32,654 nt of DNA. Origin: Lysobacter sp. yr284. GTDB lineage: Bacteria > Pseudomonadota > Gammaproteobacteria > Xanthomonadales > Xanthomonadaceae. The notes under the pieces are model-generated. The model was not told where the DNA came from. It worked only from the letters and a program-made list of their open reading frames with translations, and searched no databases. Location: assembly GCF_900107375.1 (NCBI RefSeq), contig NZ_FNPT01000035.1, forward strand, positions 1-32,654. The letters are read 5' to 3'. This document shows positions 25,701 to 32,654 of this stretch, in pieces. How positions within the stretch are numbered: position 1 is the stretch's first letter; each line of letters starts with the position of its first letter. The translations under genes were made by a program, and so were the position numbers.

Positions 25701-26389
25701 CGCTGGCCGGCGTGCGCCTGTACGCGACCGGCGACCGCGTGCGCCAGCGTCGCGACGGCCGCCTGGAGTTCCTCGGCCGGCGCGACCATCAGGTCAAGAT
25801 CCGCGGCCTGCGCATCGAGCTGGGCGAAGTGGAAGCGGCGCTGCGCGCGCAGGCCGGCGTGGCCGAGGCGGTCGCGCTGGTGCACCGGCCGGGACAGGAC
25901 AACGCCTGCCTGGTCGCGTTCGTGCAGGGCGAGGCCGACCCGGCGGCGCTGCGCGAGGCGCTGCGCCAGCGCCTGCCGGCGCACCTGTTGCCGGCGCACA
26001 TCGAATGCCGGGCGACGCTGCCGCAAAGCGCCAGCCGCAAGGTCGACCGCCGCGCCCTGGCGGCGCTGGTCGAACACGTGCTGCGGCCGCAGGTCCGGCT
26101 GGCGCCGGCCAGCGACAGCGAGCGCCGACTGCTGGCGGTGTGGCAGCGCCTGTTCCAGCGCGAGGCCATCGGCGTCACCGAAGACTTCTTCGCCCTCGGC
26201 GGCCACTCGCTGCTGGCCACCCGGCTGGCCAGCGCGATCGCCCTGGAATTCGACCTGCGCCTGGACCTGCGCCGGCTGTTCGCCGCCACCACCATCCGCG
26301 ACCAGGCTTTGCTGATCGACGCATTGCAGGCCGCCGCGCTCGCGTCCAGCGCTGGCGGCGAATCCGTCATCGAATCGGGATTCCTATGA
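19706..26389 (+). CDS. NRPS1, two modules: dock-C-A(Asp)-T-T-C-A-T
   Basis: 2227 aa. Residues 1-50 (SILASYWRKGGTLERGPDGW) resemble a TubC-type docking domain. C1 has HHIVADF at His188-Asp193. A1 has YTSGSTGQPKG at 641 and YGPTE at 786; its GrsA-aligned pocket reads DLTKMGHVGK, close to the aspartate code. Two carrier domains follow directly, with phosphopantetheine serines at 1034 (GLGGDS) and 1105 (ELGGDS), only 71 residues apart. C2 has HHLVIDRWS at His1321-Asp1326. A2 has YTSGSSGQPKG at 1787 and pocket DMLVLGGVIK, which I cannot assign. The last carrier has GGHS with Ser2168, and there is no thioesterase domain. The tail ends GGESVIESGFL and overlaps NRPS2 as ATGA. The product is a siderophore precursor containing Asp, probably beta-hydroxylated by the adjacent enzyme. 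Confidence 0.94.
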   Translation: MASSILASYWRKGGTLERGPDGWTIPARDEGALEAAERQALDERRDEIDAILAAQPDYFDWRPLQANPRALWFLHRLAPHSAAYHCTAVLGMDGRIEDAQLAAAFERLCARHPMLRAQFGERDGEPCYRILDRHRNECRALAAADDLAQAKRTLLAEADRPFALEDAAVMRLASVRAGARAIVSLVLHHIVADFYSCEILARELVAELVAELGGDEAGAAAASYEQWSRENAEYLDSDRGREAAQYWQALLRDAPAGLDLPTDFARPPQRQWSGERIERDLTPHLSAQVRATATALGVTPYIVLLAAYQLWLWRLGGQADFVIGTPTLGRHAARHRHLVGYLANPVPVRARIDPQQRFADLAAALKAQMDASLRRQRYPLTRLLDELALPRRSDRAPLFQHFFTYSQARLGWGDAVALETLHMGMRGAAHELILTVFENGPDLCCQVGYSDALYSAQTVSGWLDGYVELLARIVADPALTLDALDWAEHGQAGERGETIEPGARHAIERIEAAPAACIALHEGERTLDYAALRARARVLACGLQARGGDVVAFSLPRGEAQIVAMLAAWYAGQAWLALDPRLPDERLAYMVEDSGARVVLGDGPRPPWLPAAADWCASDALAGEGLRDLAREPDDVAYLIYTSGSTGQPKGVAVSHANLCGYVEGVLARLQQDQPLAQDAVFSTLATASADLGHTALFGALLSGRGLRLIDDALARDPHALAEHLQRHRVDVLKIVPSHLQALLAAEQPQRLLPQQALMFGGEALPWPLVEQVRALAPHCRVFNHYGPTETTVGATCIDTARAPRGTASVAIGAPLPNYRAYVLDAQGRAVAQGAIGELYIGGVGVARGYWRREALSAERFLPDPLDPAQRVYRTGDRVQRLPAGELVFHGRADDQVKIRGYRVEPGEVEQRLRAVPGVDQAVVLAAPDANGANALAAFYRGDHADPLAPLRAALPDYMVPARCLRVEAVPVTANGKVDRAALLALLDAAQPAAATQDAPLEPFEAQLAALWQPLFPQAPIGPQSSFFGLGGDSILALRLVASARKNGIELTPALLLETASLRELAQRLRPPSPTELSLRRACAQALGRDGLDRDADFFELGGDSIAALKLVARARQAGLALTPAELLEHRPLSALAAHLDRAAGATDAIATAQAEPAPAAALAPFGLLDPAEGARLRAAHADAIDAYPLSPLQEGLLFAALAAPDSGQYLNQQVLSLTGALDRPRLAAAWAALQQRHESLRVGFDWDHAGRPVQWLPVQAGPSLREHDWSGRDSAQVQAELWALCERERDGAFALEQPGLLRLHLVCAGPSQAWLVLTVHHLVIDRWSAAVLLQELFALYAGEALPPAPRYRDYIGWLRAQPVHGEEAFWRAQLADYEGGEELPAPTAPGEGRYVTEARLLRGEIAALRECAARLQVPLTSVLQAAWALLLSRYTNSADVCFGLTVSGRPPALAQAERMTGLFINTLPMRLRLDAGLVFGELCRKARDLSFAVQAHDRLPLARIAELAGVPNGAALLHSLLVIENIPLDTAAQLPGGLGYEFVHAASATNLPLLVQLTPEDDSLHLLLQSQRSQLPDDFVERVLADWLRLLRGVAGLADTPVGQIGLLAPADWAAWRARGQGPALPFVPERMPDSLADCIERSAARHPAEPALVGAGRCLSYDELNRRANRLAHHLRALGLAAGERVALVADRSVAITVAMLAVLKAGGAYVPIDPEHPHERIAFILADAGCRFALARGAGLACVSDGGARVLDLDSQALLGELAAQPERNPARNHDAASPAYVIYTSGSSGQPKGVLVPHRGPLRLMQAVQAMLPAGPGDRVLQFTGLHFDMSVLEWLCAWTQGACLHLIERDLTRSGDGLLALLAEQAITHVVAQPAVFAPLPPPSLPALRYLLLGGDVCPTELAERWGRGRVLLNGYGPTEASVIVTADRYEPGRAIALGHPLPHAQCYVLDWSGQPCPPESVGELHLAGDYLAHGYLGLPDKTAAAFRTPERGPLAGVRLYATGDRVRQRRDGRLEFLGRRDHQVKIRGLRIELGEVEAALRAQAGVAEAVALVHRPGQDNACLVAFVQGEADPAALREALRQRLPAHLLPAHIECRATLPQSASRKVDRRALAALVEHVLRPQVRLAPASDSERRLLAVWQRLFQREAIGVTEDFFALGGHSLLATRLASAIALEFDLRLDLRRLFAATTIRDQALLIDALQAAALASSAGGESVIESGFL
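20312..20344 (+). repeat. 12-bp tandem repeat inside C1 of NRPS1
   Basis: GAACTGGTCGCG occurs twice in tandem (20312-20323, 20324-20335) followed by a partial third copy, encoding E-L-V-A twice in the helix after HHIVADF. It keeps frame. It may be a recent slippage duplication or a tolerated helix repeat. Confidence 0.6.
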
Positions 26390-29300
26390 CCGCTCCTGAA
26401 GTTACCGCGCTCGAAGCCGCGACGCCCGACGGCGCCGCGCTCGAGATCCTCGAACGCGCGCGCAACGCGGGCATCGCCCTGCACGTCGAAGACGGCCGGC
26501 TGGCCTTTAAGGCGACGCGCGCGCCGCTGGACGCGCAGTTGCGCGCCGATATCGGCGCCCGCCGCGAGGCCTTGATCGCGCTGCTGAGCCAGGCGCAAGG
26601 CGCCGGCGCGGACTGGCGCGCGCAACCGATCGAGCGCGCGCCGGACGCGGCGCCCGCGCCGCTGTCGCTGGGCCAGGAGCGGCTGTGGTTCCTGGAACAA
26701 TTCGAACCCGGCGGCCACGCCTACCACCTGGCGGCGCTGTTCGAACTGCGCGGCGACGTCGACGCCGCTGCGCTGGAGCGCGCGGTGCAACGCCTGCTCG
26801 CGCGCCACGACGCGCTCGACCGGTGCGTGCGCGACGGGCATACGGTCGCCGTCGGCGACGGCGCCGCGGCGGTGGAGGCGGCGGACATGCGCGGCCACGG
26901 CCAGGGCGAGATCGATGCGGCGGTCGAAGGCTTCCGCCTGCGCCCGTTCGAGCTGCAACGGCAACGTCCGCTGCGCATGCAGTTGCTGCGCCTGGACGGG
27001 CAGGGCGATGACGGATCGGCCCGGCATTGGCTGCAGGTCGTGGTCCACCATATCGCCTGCGACGGCGTGTCGCTGGGGCTGCTGACCGCGGACCTCGGCC
27101 GCGCCTATCGCGCCGAATGCGGCCTGGCCGCGGACCCGGCGCCGCCGCTGCCGTGCCGGTACGGCGACTACGCGCGCTGGCAGCGCGACACCCTCGACCG
27201 GCTCGACGGCGCCCTGCGCCATCACGTCGACGCCCTGGCCGGCGCGCCGCATCTGCACTCGCTGCCGCTGGATCGCGAGCGCCCGGCCGCGCTCGGCCAG
27301 GCCGGCGCCAAGCTGCGCCTGGCATTCCCGCCCGGGCTTGCCGAGCGCGTGAGCGCCTATGCCCAGGCCTCGCGCGCCACCGCCTTCCACGTGCTGCAGG
27401 CCGGCTTCGCCGCGCTGTTGGCGCGTTGCGGCGGCGGCGACGATCTGTTGATGGGCACCCCGGTCGCCGGCCGGGTGCGGCCGGAACTGGAGTCGCTGGT
27501 CGGCCTGTTCGTCAACACCGTGGTGCTGCGCACGCAGCTGCACAACGATCCCGACTTCGCCACCCTGGTGGCGCGCTGCCGCGACCACCAACTGGCCGCG
27601 CTGGAGCACCAGGCGCTGCCGCTGGAACGCGTGATCGAGGCGTTGCAGGTCGAACGCAGCAACCGCCACGCGCCGTTGTTCCAGCTGATGTTCGCGCTGC
27701 GCCACGACGCCGACCTGGCCCTGGACCTGCACGGCGTGCAGGCGCGCGCGCTGGCGCTGCCCGAGGATGTCGCCAAGCACGAGCTGACCCTGGAAGTGCT
27801 GGTCGGCGCAAACGGCATGAGCGCGGTGTGGGAGTACAACACCGCGCTGTGGGATGCGGGCACGGTGGCGCGCTGGGCCGAGCGCTACTTCCTCGCCCTG
27901 GCCGCGATGCTGGAGCAGCCGCACGCGCCGGCGCTGTCGTGGCCGTGGCCGGCCGCCGAACTCGCGCTCGACGATCGCCGCGAAGCGGCGCCGCAAGCCG
28001 CCGCCAGCGTGATCGAGGCGATCGCGCGCGCCGCGCAGGAGTTCCCCGAACACAGCGCGTTGGAGACGGCGCAAGGCCGGCTGAGCTATCGCGAACTGAT
28101 CGCAGCGGCCGACGCCCGTGCCGCCGCGCTGCGCCGGCGCCTGGGCGCGCAGGCGCGCAGCGTGGCGCTGTGCCTGCCGCGCGGGCCGGATTGGTATTGC
28201 GCATTGCTCGGCGCCTGGCGCGCCGGCCTGAGCGTGGTCCCGCTGGATCCGCAGTGGCCGCAGGCGCGCCTGCGCGAGGTCGTCGCCGCCAGCGCTTGCG
28301 ATGCGGTGTTGACCGATGCGCAGGGGCAGGCGTGGTTCGCGCCGGAATCGGTGCTCGCGGTCGACTCGCTGGAATCGGACGCGCACGCTGGACACGGCGA
28401 TGCCCCGGTGCCCGCGCCGAACCCGCTGGCCTATGTGCTGTACACCTCCGGTTCCACCGGCGCGCCCAAGGGCGTGGAAGTCGGCCATGCCGCCCTGGCC
28501 GCGCACATCGCCGGCGCGGCCGACGCGCTGGCCATGGCGGCGCACGACCGCGTGCTGCACGTCGCCGGCTTGGCGGTGGACACCACCCTCGAACAACCGC
28601 TCGCGGCCTGGAGCCGCGGCGCCTGCGTGGTCGCCCAGCCCGACGAACTACTGGAGCCGCCGCGTTTCCTCGCGTGCCTGGCAGAGCGCGCCATCACCGT
28701 CGCCGACCTGGCGCCGGCGTATGCCAACGAACTGTTGTTGGCCACCGCCGCGGACGATTGGCGCGCGCTGCCGCTGCGCTGCCTCGTGGTCGGCGGCGAT
28801 GTGCTGCCGGTGTCGCTGGCGCGGCGCTGGTTCGAACTCGGCCTGGATCAGGGCCATACCCTGATCAACGCCTACGGCCCGACCGAGGCCACTATCTCCA
28901 GCCACTACCACCGCGTGCAGGCCGAGGACACCACCCGGCCGGTGCCGCTAGGCCGGTTGCTGCCTGGACGCATCGCCGCGGTGCTCGACGCGCACGGACG
29001 CGTGGTGCCGCGCGGAGCCTGCGGCGAACTCGCGCTCGGCGGCATCGGGCTGGCCGAGGGCTACCGCGGCGACGCCGCCGCCAGCCGGGCGCGGTTCGCG
29101 CCATTGCGCCTGCCCTCGGGCGCATCGCTGCGCATGTACCGCACCGGCGACCGCGTGCGCCTGCTCGATAACGGCGAGCTGCAATTCCTCGGCCGCGCCG
29201 ATTTCCAGGTCAAGTTGCGCGGTTACCGGATCGAGCTGGAAGAGATCGAACACTGCCTGGGGCAATTGCCGCAGGTGCGCGCCGCCGCTGCCGGCGTAGT

Positions 29301-32300
29301 CGGCGAAGGCGCCGCGCAACGGCTGGTCGCCTGGGTGCAGCGCCACGATGAGGCCGTTGCGGACCCGGCCGATTCCAGCCAGGGCGACGCCGAACGCTGG
29401 CATCGCGCGCTCAGCGAGCGCCTGCCCGCGCACATGGTGCCGGCCCAGTTCGTGGTGCTGGAACGTTTGCCGCGCAACGCTTCGGGCAAGGTCGACCGCC
29501 GCGCGTTGCCGGCGCCGCCGGCGCCCGCGCCGGCCGACCGGACGCCGCCGCGCACGCCGCAGGAACGCGCGCTGTGCGCGGTGTGGGCCGAAGTGCTGCA
29601 GTGCGAGGTCGGCATCCACGACAGCTTCTTCCGCCTCGGCGGCGATTCGATCCGCAGCCTGCAAGTGGTCGCGCGCCTGCGCGAACGCGGCTATGCGGTC
29701 ACGCCCAAGCTGATGTATCAGTTCCAGAGCGCGGCCGAACTGGCACCGCATCTGGCGCCGCTGCAGGCCGCGCCGGCCGAGACCGCGCCGCTGGTGGGCG
29801 AGGTCGACCTGAGCCCGATCCAGCGCTGGTTCTTCGACAGCGCGCCGGCCCAGCCGGACCGCTATCACCAGTACGTGGCGCTGCAGCTGAAGCAGCCGCT
29901 CGATGCCGCGCAGCTGGCTCACGTCTGGGACAAGTTGTGGCAGCGCCACGATCTGCTGCGGGCGCGCTTCGACCGCTTCGACGGGCAGTGGCGCCAGCGC
30001 GTCGACGCGCCCGGTCCCGCGCCGGCGATCCAGGCGCAGGACTGGCGCGGCGCGACCGACCTGGACGCGCGCATCGATGCCGAGTTCGCGCGCATGCAGA
30101 AGGCGACGCCGTTGGCCGGCCCGCTGGCCGCGCTGACCTACGCGCGTTGCGACGAGGGCGAACGCCTGCTGGTCTGCGCCCATCACCTGATCGTGGACGC
30201 GGTGTCGTGGCGCCTGCTGCTGGGCGAGCTGTTCGACGGCCTGGCCGCGCTAGGGCGCGGGCAGGCGTGGACGCCATCGGCGCGCAACGCGTCGTACGCC
30301 GATTACGTCGAGGCCCTGGACGAGGCCGATGCAGCGCAGACCTTCGACGCGCAGTTCTGGCACGCCGTCGCCGCGCAGTCGGTGCAGGCGTTGCCGCAGG
30401 ACCGCGCGATCGCCCTGGCCGATACGCGCCAGCGCAACGTCGGCCGCATCGTCCAGACGTTGGATGCCGGCGTCACCGCGGACCTGCTCGAACGCGCGGG
30501 CGCGGCCTATCGTTGCCAGACCGACGAACTGTTGCTGATCGCGCTGGCGCGGGCGCTGGCCGCGCGCACCGGCCTGAGCCGCTTGTGGCTGGATCGCGAA
30601 CGGCATGGCCGCGACGTGCTCGACGGCCGCGATTGGTCGTCGGTACTGGGCTGGTACACCGCCGTGCATCCCTTGCCGCTGGACCTCGCCGGCAGCGACG
30701 GGCCGGCGCAGATCGCCGCGCTCAAGGAGCAGGTCCGCGCGCTGGCGCGGCATGGCCTGGAATACATGCCGCTGGCGGCGGCCGCGCGGATACCGACGCT
30801 GCCGGCCGGGCAACTGTTGTTCAACTACCACGGCGTGGTCGACGGCGGCGCGCAACCGGCGTTCGAGGTCGAAGCGCGCGCGCTGGCCTCCGGCAACGGC
30901 GCGGACAATCCGCCCGGCGCGTTGGTCGAGATCAATGCGCGGGTGCAGGGCGGCCGGCTCGGCCTAGTCTGGAACTATGCCGGCGAAGCCTACGACGCGG
31001 CCACGATCGAACAATGGGCGCAGGCCTTCGCCGCCGAACTGGCGGCGCTGGTGGCGCATTGCCTGGCGCCCGGCAGCGGCCTGCTGACCGCCAGCGACCT
31101 GCCGCAGGCGCGGCTGGACGCCGGCGAGTTCGCGTCGCTGGCCGCGCGCGAGGACGCGCGTTCGATCGAGCGCGCGTTCGCGTTGACGCCGCTGCAGCGC
31201 GGCGTACTGCTGGAAAGCTTGCGCGGCGAGGGCACCGACCCGTATTTCCAGCAGACCGTGGCCGAGCTGGAAGGCGAACTCGACGCGGCCGCGCTGGCGC
31301 GCAGCTGGTCCGAGACCGCGCGCCGGCAACCGATGCTGCGCACGGCGATCGTGTGGGAAGGCCTGTCCGTGCCGCACCAGATCGTGCTGGCGTCCGCGAC
31401 GGCGCCGTGGCAGGAGCTGGATTGGTCGCGGCTCGACGCGGCCGCCCAGGACGCCGAACTGCAACGCTGGCTGGCCGACGATGCGGCGCGCGGCGTCGAT
31501 TTCGCCCACGCGCCGCTGGCGCGCATGAGCCTGATCGCGCGCGGCGGCGGCCGCTACTGGCTGGTCTGGAGCATCCACCATCTCATCGTTGATGGCTGGA
31601 GCACGCCGCTGCTGGTCGGCGAAATGCTGCAGCGCTACACCGCGGACGTGCGCGGCATCGCCCTACGGCTGCCGCCGGCGCCCGGTTTCGAGACCTATCT
31701 GGTCTGGCGCGAACGGCAGGACCTGGCGCGCCAGCGCGATGGGTGGCGCGAGCGCCTGCACGGCTACGCCGGCGCCGCCGCGCTGCCCGCCGCGGCCGCC
31801 GCCGCGCCCGCACAGGCACGCCGCGAAGAATGCGAGCGACTGCTGAGCGCGCACGACAGCGAACGCCTGCGCGCGTTCTGCCGCGAGCGCGGTTGCACCC
31901 TCAGCGACGTCATCGCGATGACCTGGGGACTGGCCAACGCGCGTTACGGCAACAGCGACGACGTGGTGCTGGGCGTGACCCGCTCGGGCCGGCCGCCGGA
32001 TCTGGCCGGGGTCGAGTCGATGGTCGGTGTGTTCATCAACACCTTGCCGCTGCGCCTGCGCGTCGATGCCGGCCGGCCGGCGCTCGAACTGCTTTCGGCG
32101 CTGCGCGAGCAATCGCTGGAGATCGCCGAGAACGAAGCCGTCGGCCTGGGCGAGATCCTCGCCGACAGCGGGCTGGACGCGGACCGGCTGTTCGCCAGCC
32201 TGCTGGTGGTCGAAAACTTCCCGGCGATGGCGCCGGCGCAGCTGCCGTTCGCGCTGCGCGTGCGCGAGACCCGGGCGGCCAATCACTACGCACTGACCTT

Positions 32301-32654
32301 GCGCGTGTCCGAACGCGAAAACGTGCGCCTGGAAGCCTTGCTCGACGCCGCGCGGGTCGACCGCGATGCGGTCGCCGCGATGCTCGACCTGTCCGTGTCC
32401 AGCCTGCTGCGCTTGCTGCAGCGACCGGACTGCAGCGTTGCCGAGCTATTGGGCGACGCCGTTGCGTTGCCGGCGGCGCTGCCTGTGCGGGCAACGTCTG
32501 AGAGCGCGCAGTCGCTGCTGTGGCAGGCGCCGGCACAGGCGGTCGCGGTAGAAGAGGGCGATGCGAGCTGGACCTACGCGCAGTTGCGCGCGGCGGCCGG
32601 GCGGATCGCCGCGGCGCTCGATGCGGCGGGAACGTCGCCGGGCGCGCACGTGGC
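26386..32654 (+). CDS. NRPS2: dock-C-A(basic)-T-E-C-A (3' truncated)
   Basis: Open from the ATG at 26386, which overlaps the NRPS1 stop, to the right edge; 2089 residues visible. Residues 1-70 (ALEILERARNAGIALHVEDG) are a TubC-like docking domain. C1 has HHIACDG at His221-Asp226. The A domain has YTSGSTGAPKG at 686 and YGPTE; its pocket reads DTEDVGAISK, with acidic residues at the GrsA 239 and 278 positions as in Arg/Lys-type pockets. The carrier has GGDSI with Ser1088. The E domain has HHLIVDAVSWR at 1266, ERHGRD at 1405 and FNYHG, so the basic residue should be epimerised to D. The next C domain has HHLIVDGWS at 1731 and should accept a D donor. A further A domain begins near 2040 and is cut off. 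Termination and any release domain lie outside the window. Confidence 0.94.
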   Translation, partial: MTAPEVTALEAATPDGAALEILERARNAGIALHVEDGRLAFKATRAPLDAQLRADIGARREALIALLSQAQGAGADWRAQPIERAPDAAPAPLSLGQERLWFLEQFEPGGHAYHLAALFELRGDVDAAALERAVQRLLARHDALDRCVRDGHTVAVGDGAAAVEAADMRGHGQGEIDAAVEGFRLRPFELQRQRPLRMQLLRLDGQGDDGSARHWLQVVVHHIACDGVSLGLLTADLGRAYRAECGLAADPAPPLPCRYGDYARWQRDTLDRLDGALRHHVDALAGAPHLHSLPLDRERPAALGQAGAKLRLAFPPGLAERVSAYAQASRATAFHVLQAGFAALLARCGGGDDLLMGTPVAGRVRPELESLVGLFVNTVVLRTQLHNDPDFATLVARCRDHQLAALEHQALPLERVIEALQVERSNRHAPLFQLMFALRHDADLALDLHGVQARALALPEDVAKHELTLEVLVGANGMSAVWEYNTALWDAGTVARWAERYFLALAAMLEQPHAPALSWPWPAAELALDDRREAAPQAAASVIEAIARAAQEFPEHSALETAQGRLSYRELIAAADARAAALRRRLGAQARSVALCLPRGPDWYCALLGAWRAGLSVVPLDPQWPQARLREVVAASACDAVLTDAQGQAWFAPESVLAVDSLESDAHAGHGDAPVPAPNPLAYVLYTSGSTGAPKGVEVGHAALAAHIAGAADALAMAAHDRVLHVAGLAVDTTLEQPLAAWSRGACVVAQPDELLEPPRFLACLAERAITVADLAPAYANELLLATAADDWRALPLRCLVVGGDVLPVSLARRWFELGLDQGHTLINAYGPTEATISSHYHRVQAEDTTRPVPLGRLLPGRIAAVLDAHGRVVPRGACGELALGGIGLAEGYRGDAAASRARFAPLRLPSGASLRMYRTGDRVRLLDNGELQFLGRADFQVKLRGYRIELEEIEHCLGQLPQVRAAAAGVVGEGAAQRLVAWVQRHDEAVADPADSSQGDAERWHRALSERLPAHMVPAQFVVLERLPRNASGKVDRRALPAPPAPAPADRTPPRTPQERALCAVWAEVLQCEVGIHDSFFRLGGDSIRSLQVVARLRERGYAVTPKLMYQFQSAAELAPHLAPLQAAPAETAPLVGEVDLSPIQRWFFDSAPAQPDRYHQYVALQLKQPLDAAQLAHVWDKLWQRHDLLRARFDRFDGQWRQRVDAPGPAPAIQAQDWRGATDLDARIDAEFARMQKATPLAGPLAALTYARCDEGERLLVCAHHLIVDAVSWRLLLGELFDGLAALGRGQAWTPSARNASYADYVEALDEADAAQTFDAQFWHAVAAQSVQALPQDRAIALADTRQRNVGRIVQTLDAGVTADLLERAGAAYRCQTDELLLIALARALAARTGLSRLWLDRERHGRDVLDGRDWSSVLGWYTAVHPLPLDLAGSDGPAQIAALKEQVRALARHGLEYMPLAAAARIPTLPAGQLLFNYHGVVDGGAQPAFEVEARALASGNGADNPPGALVEINARVQGGRLGLVWNYAGEAYDAATIEQWAQAFAAELAALVAHCLAPGSGLLTASDLPQARLDAGEFASLAAREDARSIERAFALTPLQRGVLLESLRGEGTDPYFQQTVAELEGELDAAALARSWSETARRQPMLRTAIVWEGLSVPHQIVLASATAPWQELDWSRLDAAAQDAELQRWLADDAARGVDFAHAPLARMSLIARGGGRYWLVWSIHHLIVDGWSTPLLVGEMLQRYTADVRGIALRLPPAPGFETYLVWRERQDLARQRDGWRERLHGYAGAAALPAAAAAAPAQARREECERLLSAHDSERLRAFCRERGCTLSDVIAMTWGLANARYGNSDDVVLGVTRSGRPPDLAGVESMVGVFINTLPLRLRVDAGRPALELLSALREQSLEIAENEAVGLGEILADSGLDADRLFASLLVVENFPAMAPAQLPFALRVRETRAANHYALTLRVSERENVRLEALLDAARVDRDAVAAMLDLSVSSLLRLLQRPDCSVAELLGDAVALPAALPVRATSESAQSLLWQAPAQAVAVEEGDASWTYAQLRAAAGRIAAALDAAGTSPGAHV

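Noticed and set aside
21620-28470. Long repeats between the three complete A domains
   Set aside because: The similarity is limited to conserved core motifs (YTSGS-type and YGPTE) and reflects common ancestry, not recent duplication or a mobile element.
1-32654. CRISPR arrays, tRNA/rRNA genes, insertion sequences or attachment sites
   Set aside because: No spaced direct repeats, transposase motifs, terminal inverted repeats or tRNA-like folds were recognised in either strand.

Overview
The window is very GC-rich (about 70%), with dense, short-spaced genes and codon use typical of Lysobacter or a close Xanthomonadaceae relative. That assignment is by style and gene content only; no rRNA or other phylogenetic marker is present. 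Nearly the whole window is devoted to iron: a heme-uptake block on the minus strand, then a siderophore uptake and NRPS biosynthesis block mostly on the plus strand. Both edges cut genes: an ABC exporter on the left and an NRPS on the right.

Heme block (about 1.7-12.0 kb, minus strand). Reading in the direction of transcription: a heme/hemoglobin-type TonB-dependent receptor with its own promoter and terminator; an ECF sigma factor (FecI type); a FecR-type anti-sigma/signal transducer; a second TonB-dependent receptor with an N-terminal signalling (STN) domain; heme oxygenase; a DUF454 membrane protein; ExbB; ExbD; TonB. This is a self-contained cell-surface-signalling heme system: the STN receptor can signal through FecR to FecI, ExbB-ExbD-TonB energises import, and heme oxygenase frees the iron. 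I see no convincing Fur box here.

Middle cassette (12.2-13.45 kb, plus strand). A small four-helix membrane protein and a TetR repressor overlap by ATGA. Upstream, a perfect 6-4-6 palindrome lies entirely in the spacer between a good -35 and -10, and a 9-bp stem hairpin follows the TetR stop. It looks like an autoregulated unit.

Siderophore block (13.5 kb to the right edge). A Fur-box promoter drives a siderophore receptor, a small membrane protein and a PepSY membrane protein (candidate ferrisiderophore reductase). A type II thioesterase runs convergently and overlaps the PepSY gene tail-to-tail. A second Fur box lies in the divergent promoter between the thioesterase and a SyrP-type Fe(II)/2-oxoglutarate hydroxylase. 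The hydroxylase is followed by two NRPS genes joined by ATGA. NRPS1 is dock-C-A-T-T-C-A-T and NRPS2 is dock-C-A-T-E-C-A(cut).

Specificity residues read by eye against GrsA give aspartate for the first A domain, an unrecognised code for the second and a basic residue (Arg/Lys class) for the third, which the E domain would make D. With the hydroxylase this predicts a peptide siderophore containing beta-hydroxyaspartate. Unusual points are the back-to-back carrier domains in the Asp module, a docking domain ahead of the first C domain (suggesting an upstream acyl, PKS or NRPS partner outside the window), and an unrecognised second residue.
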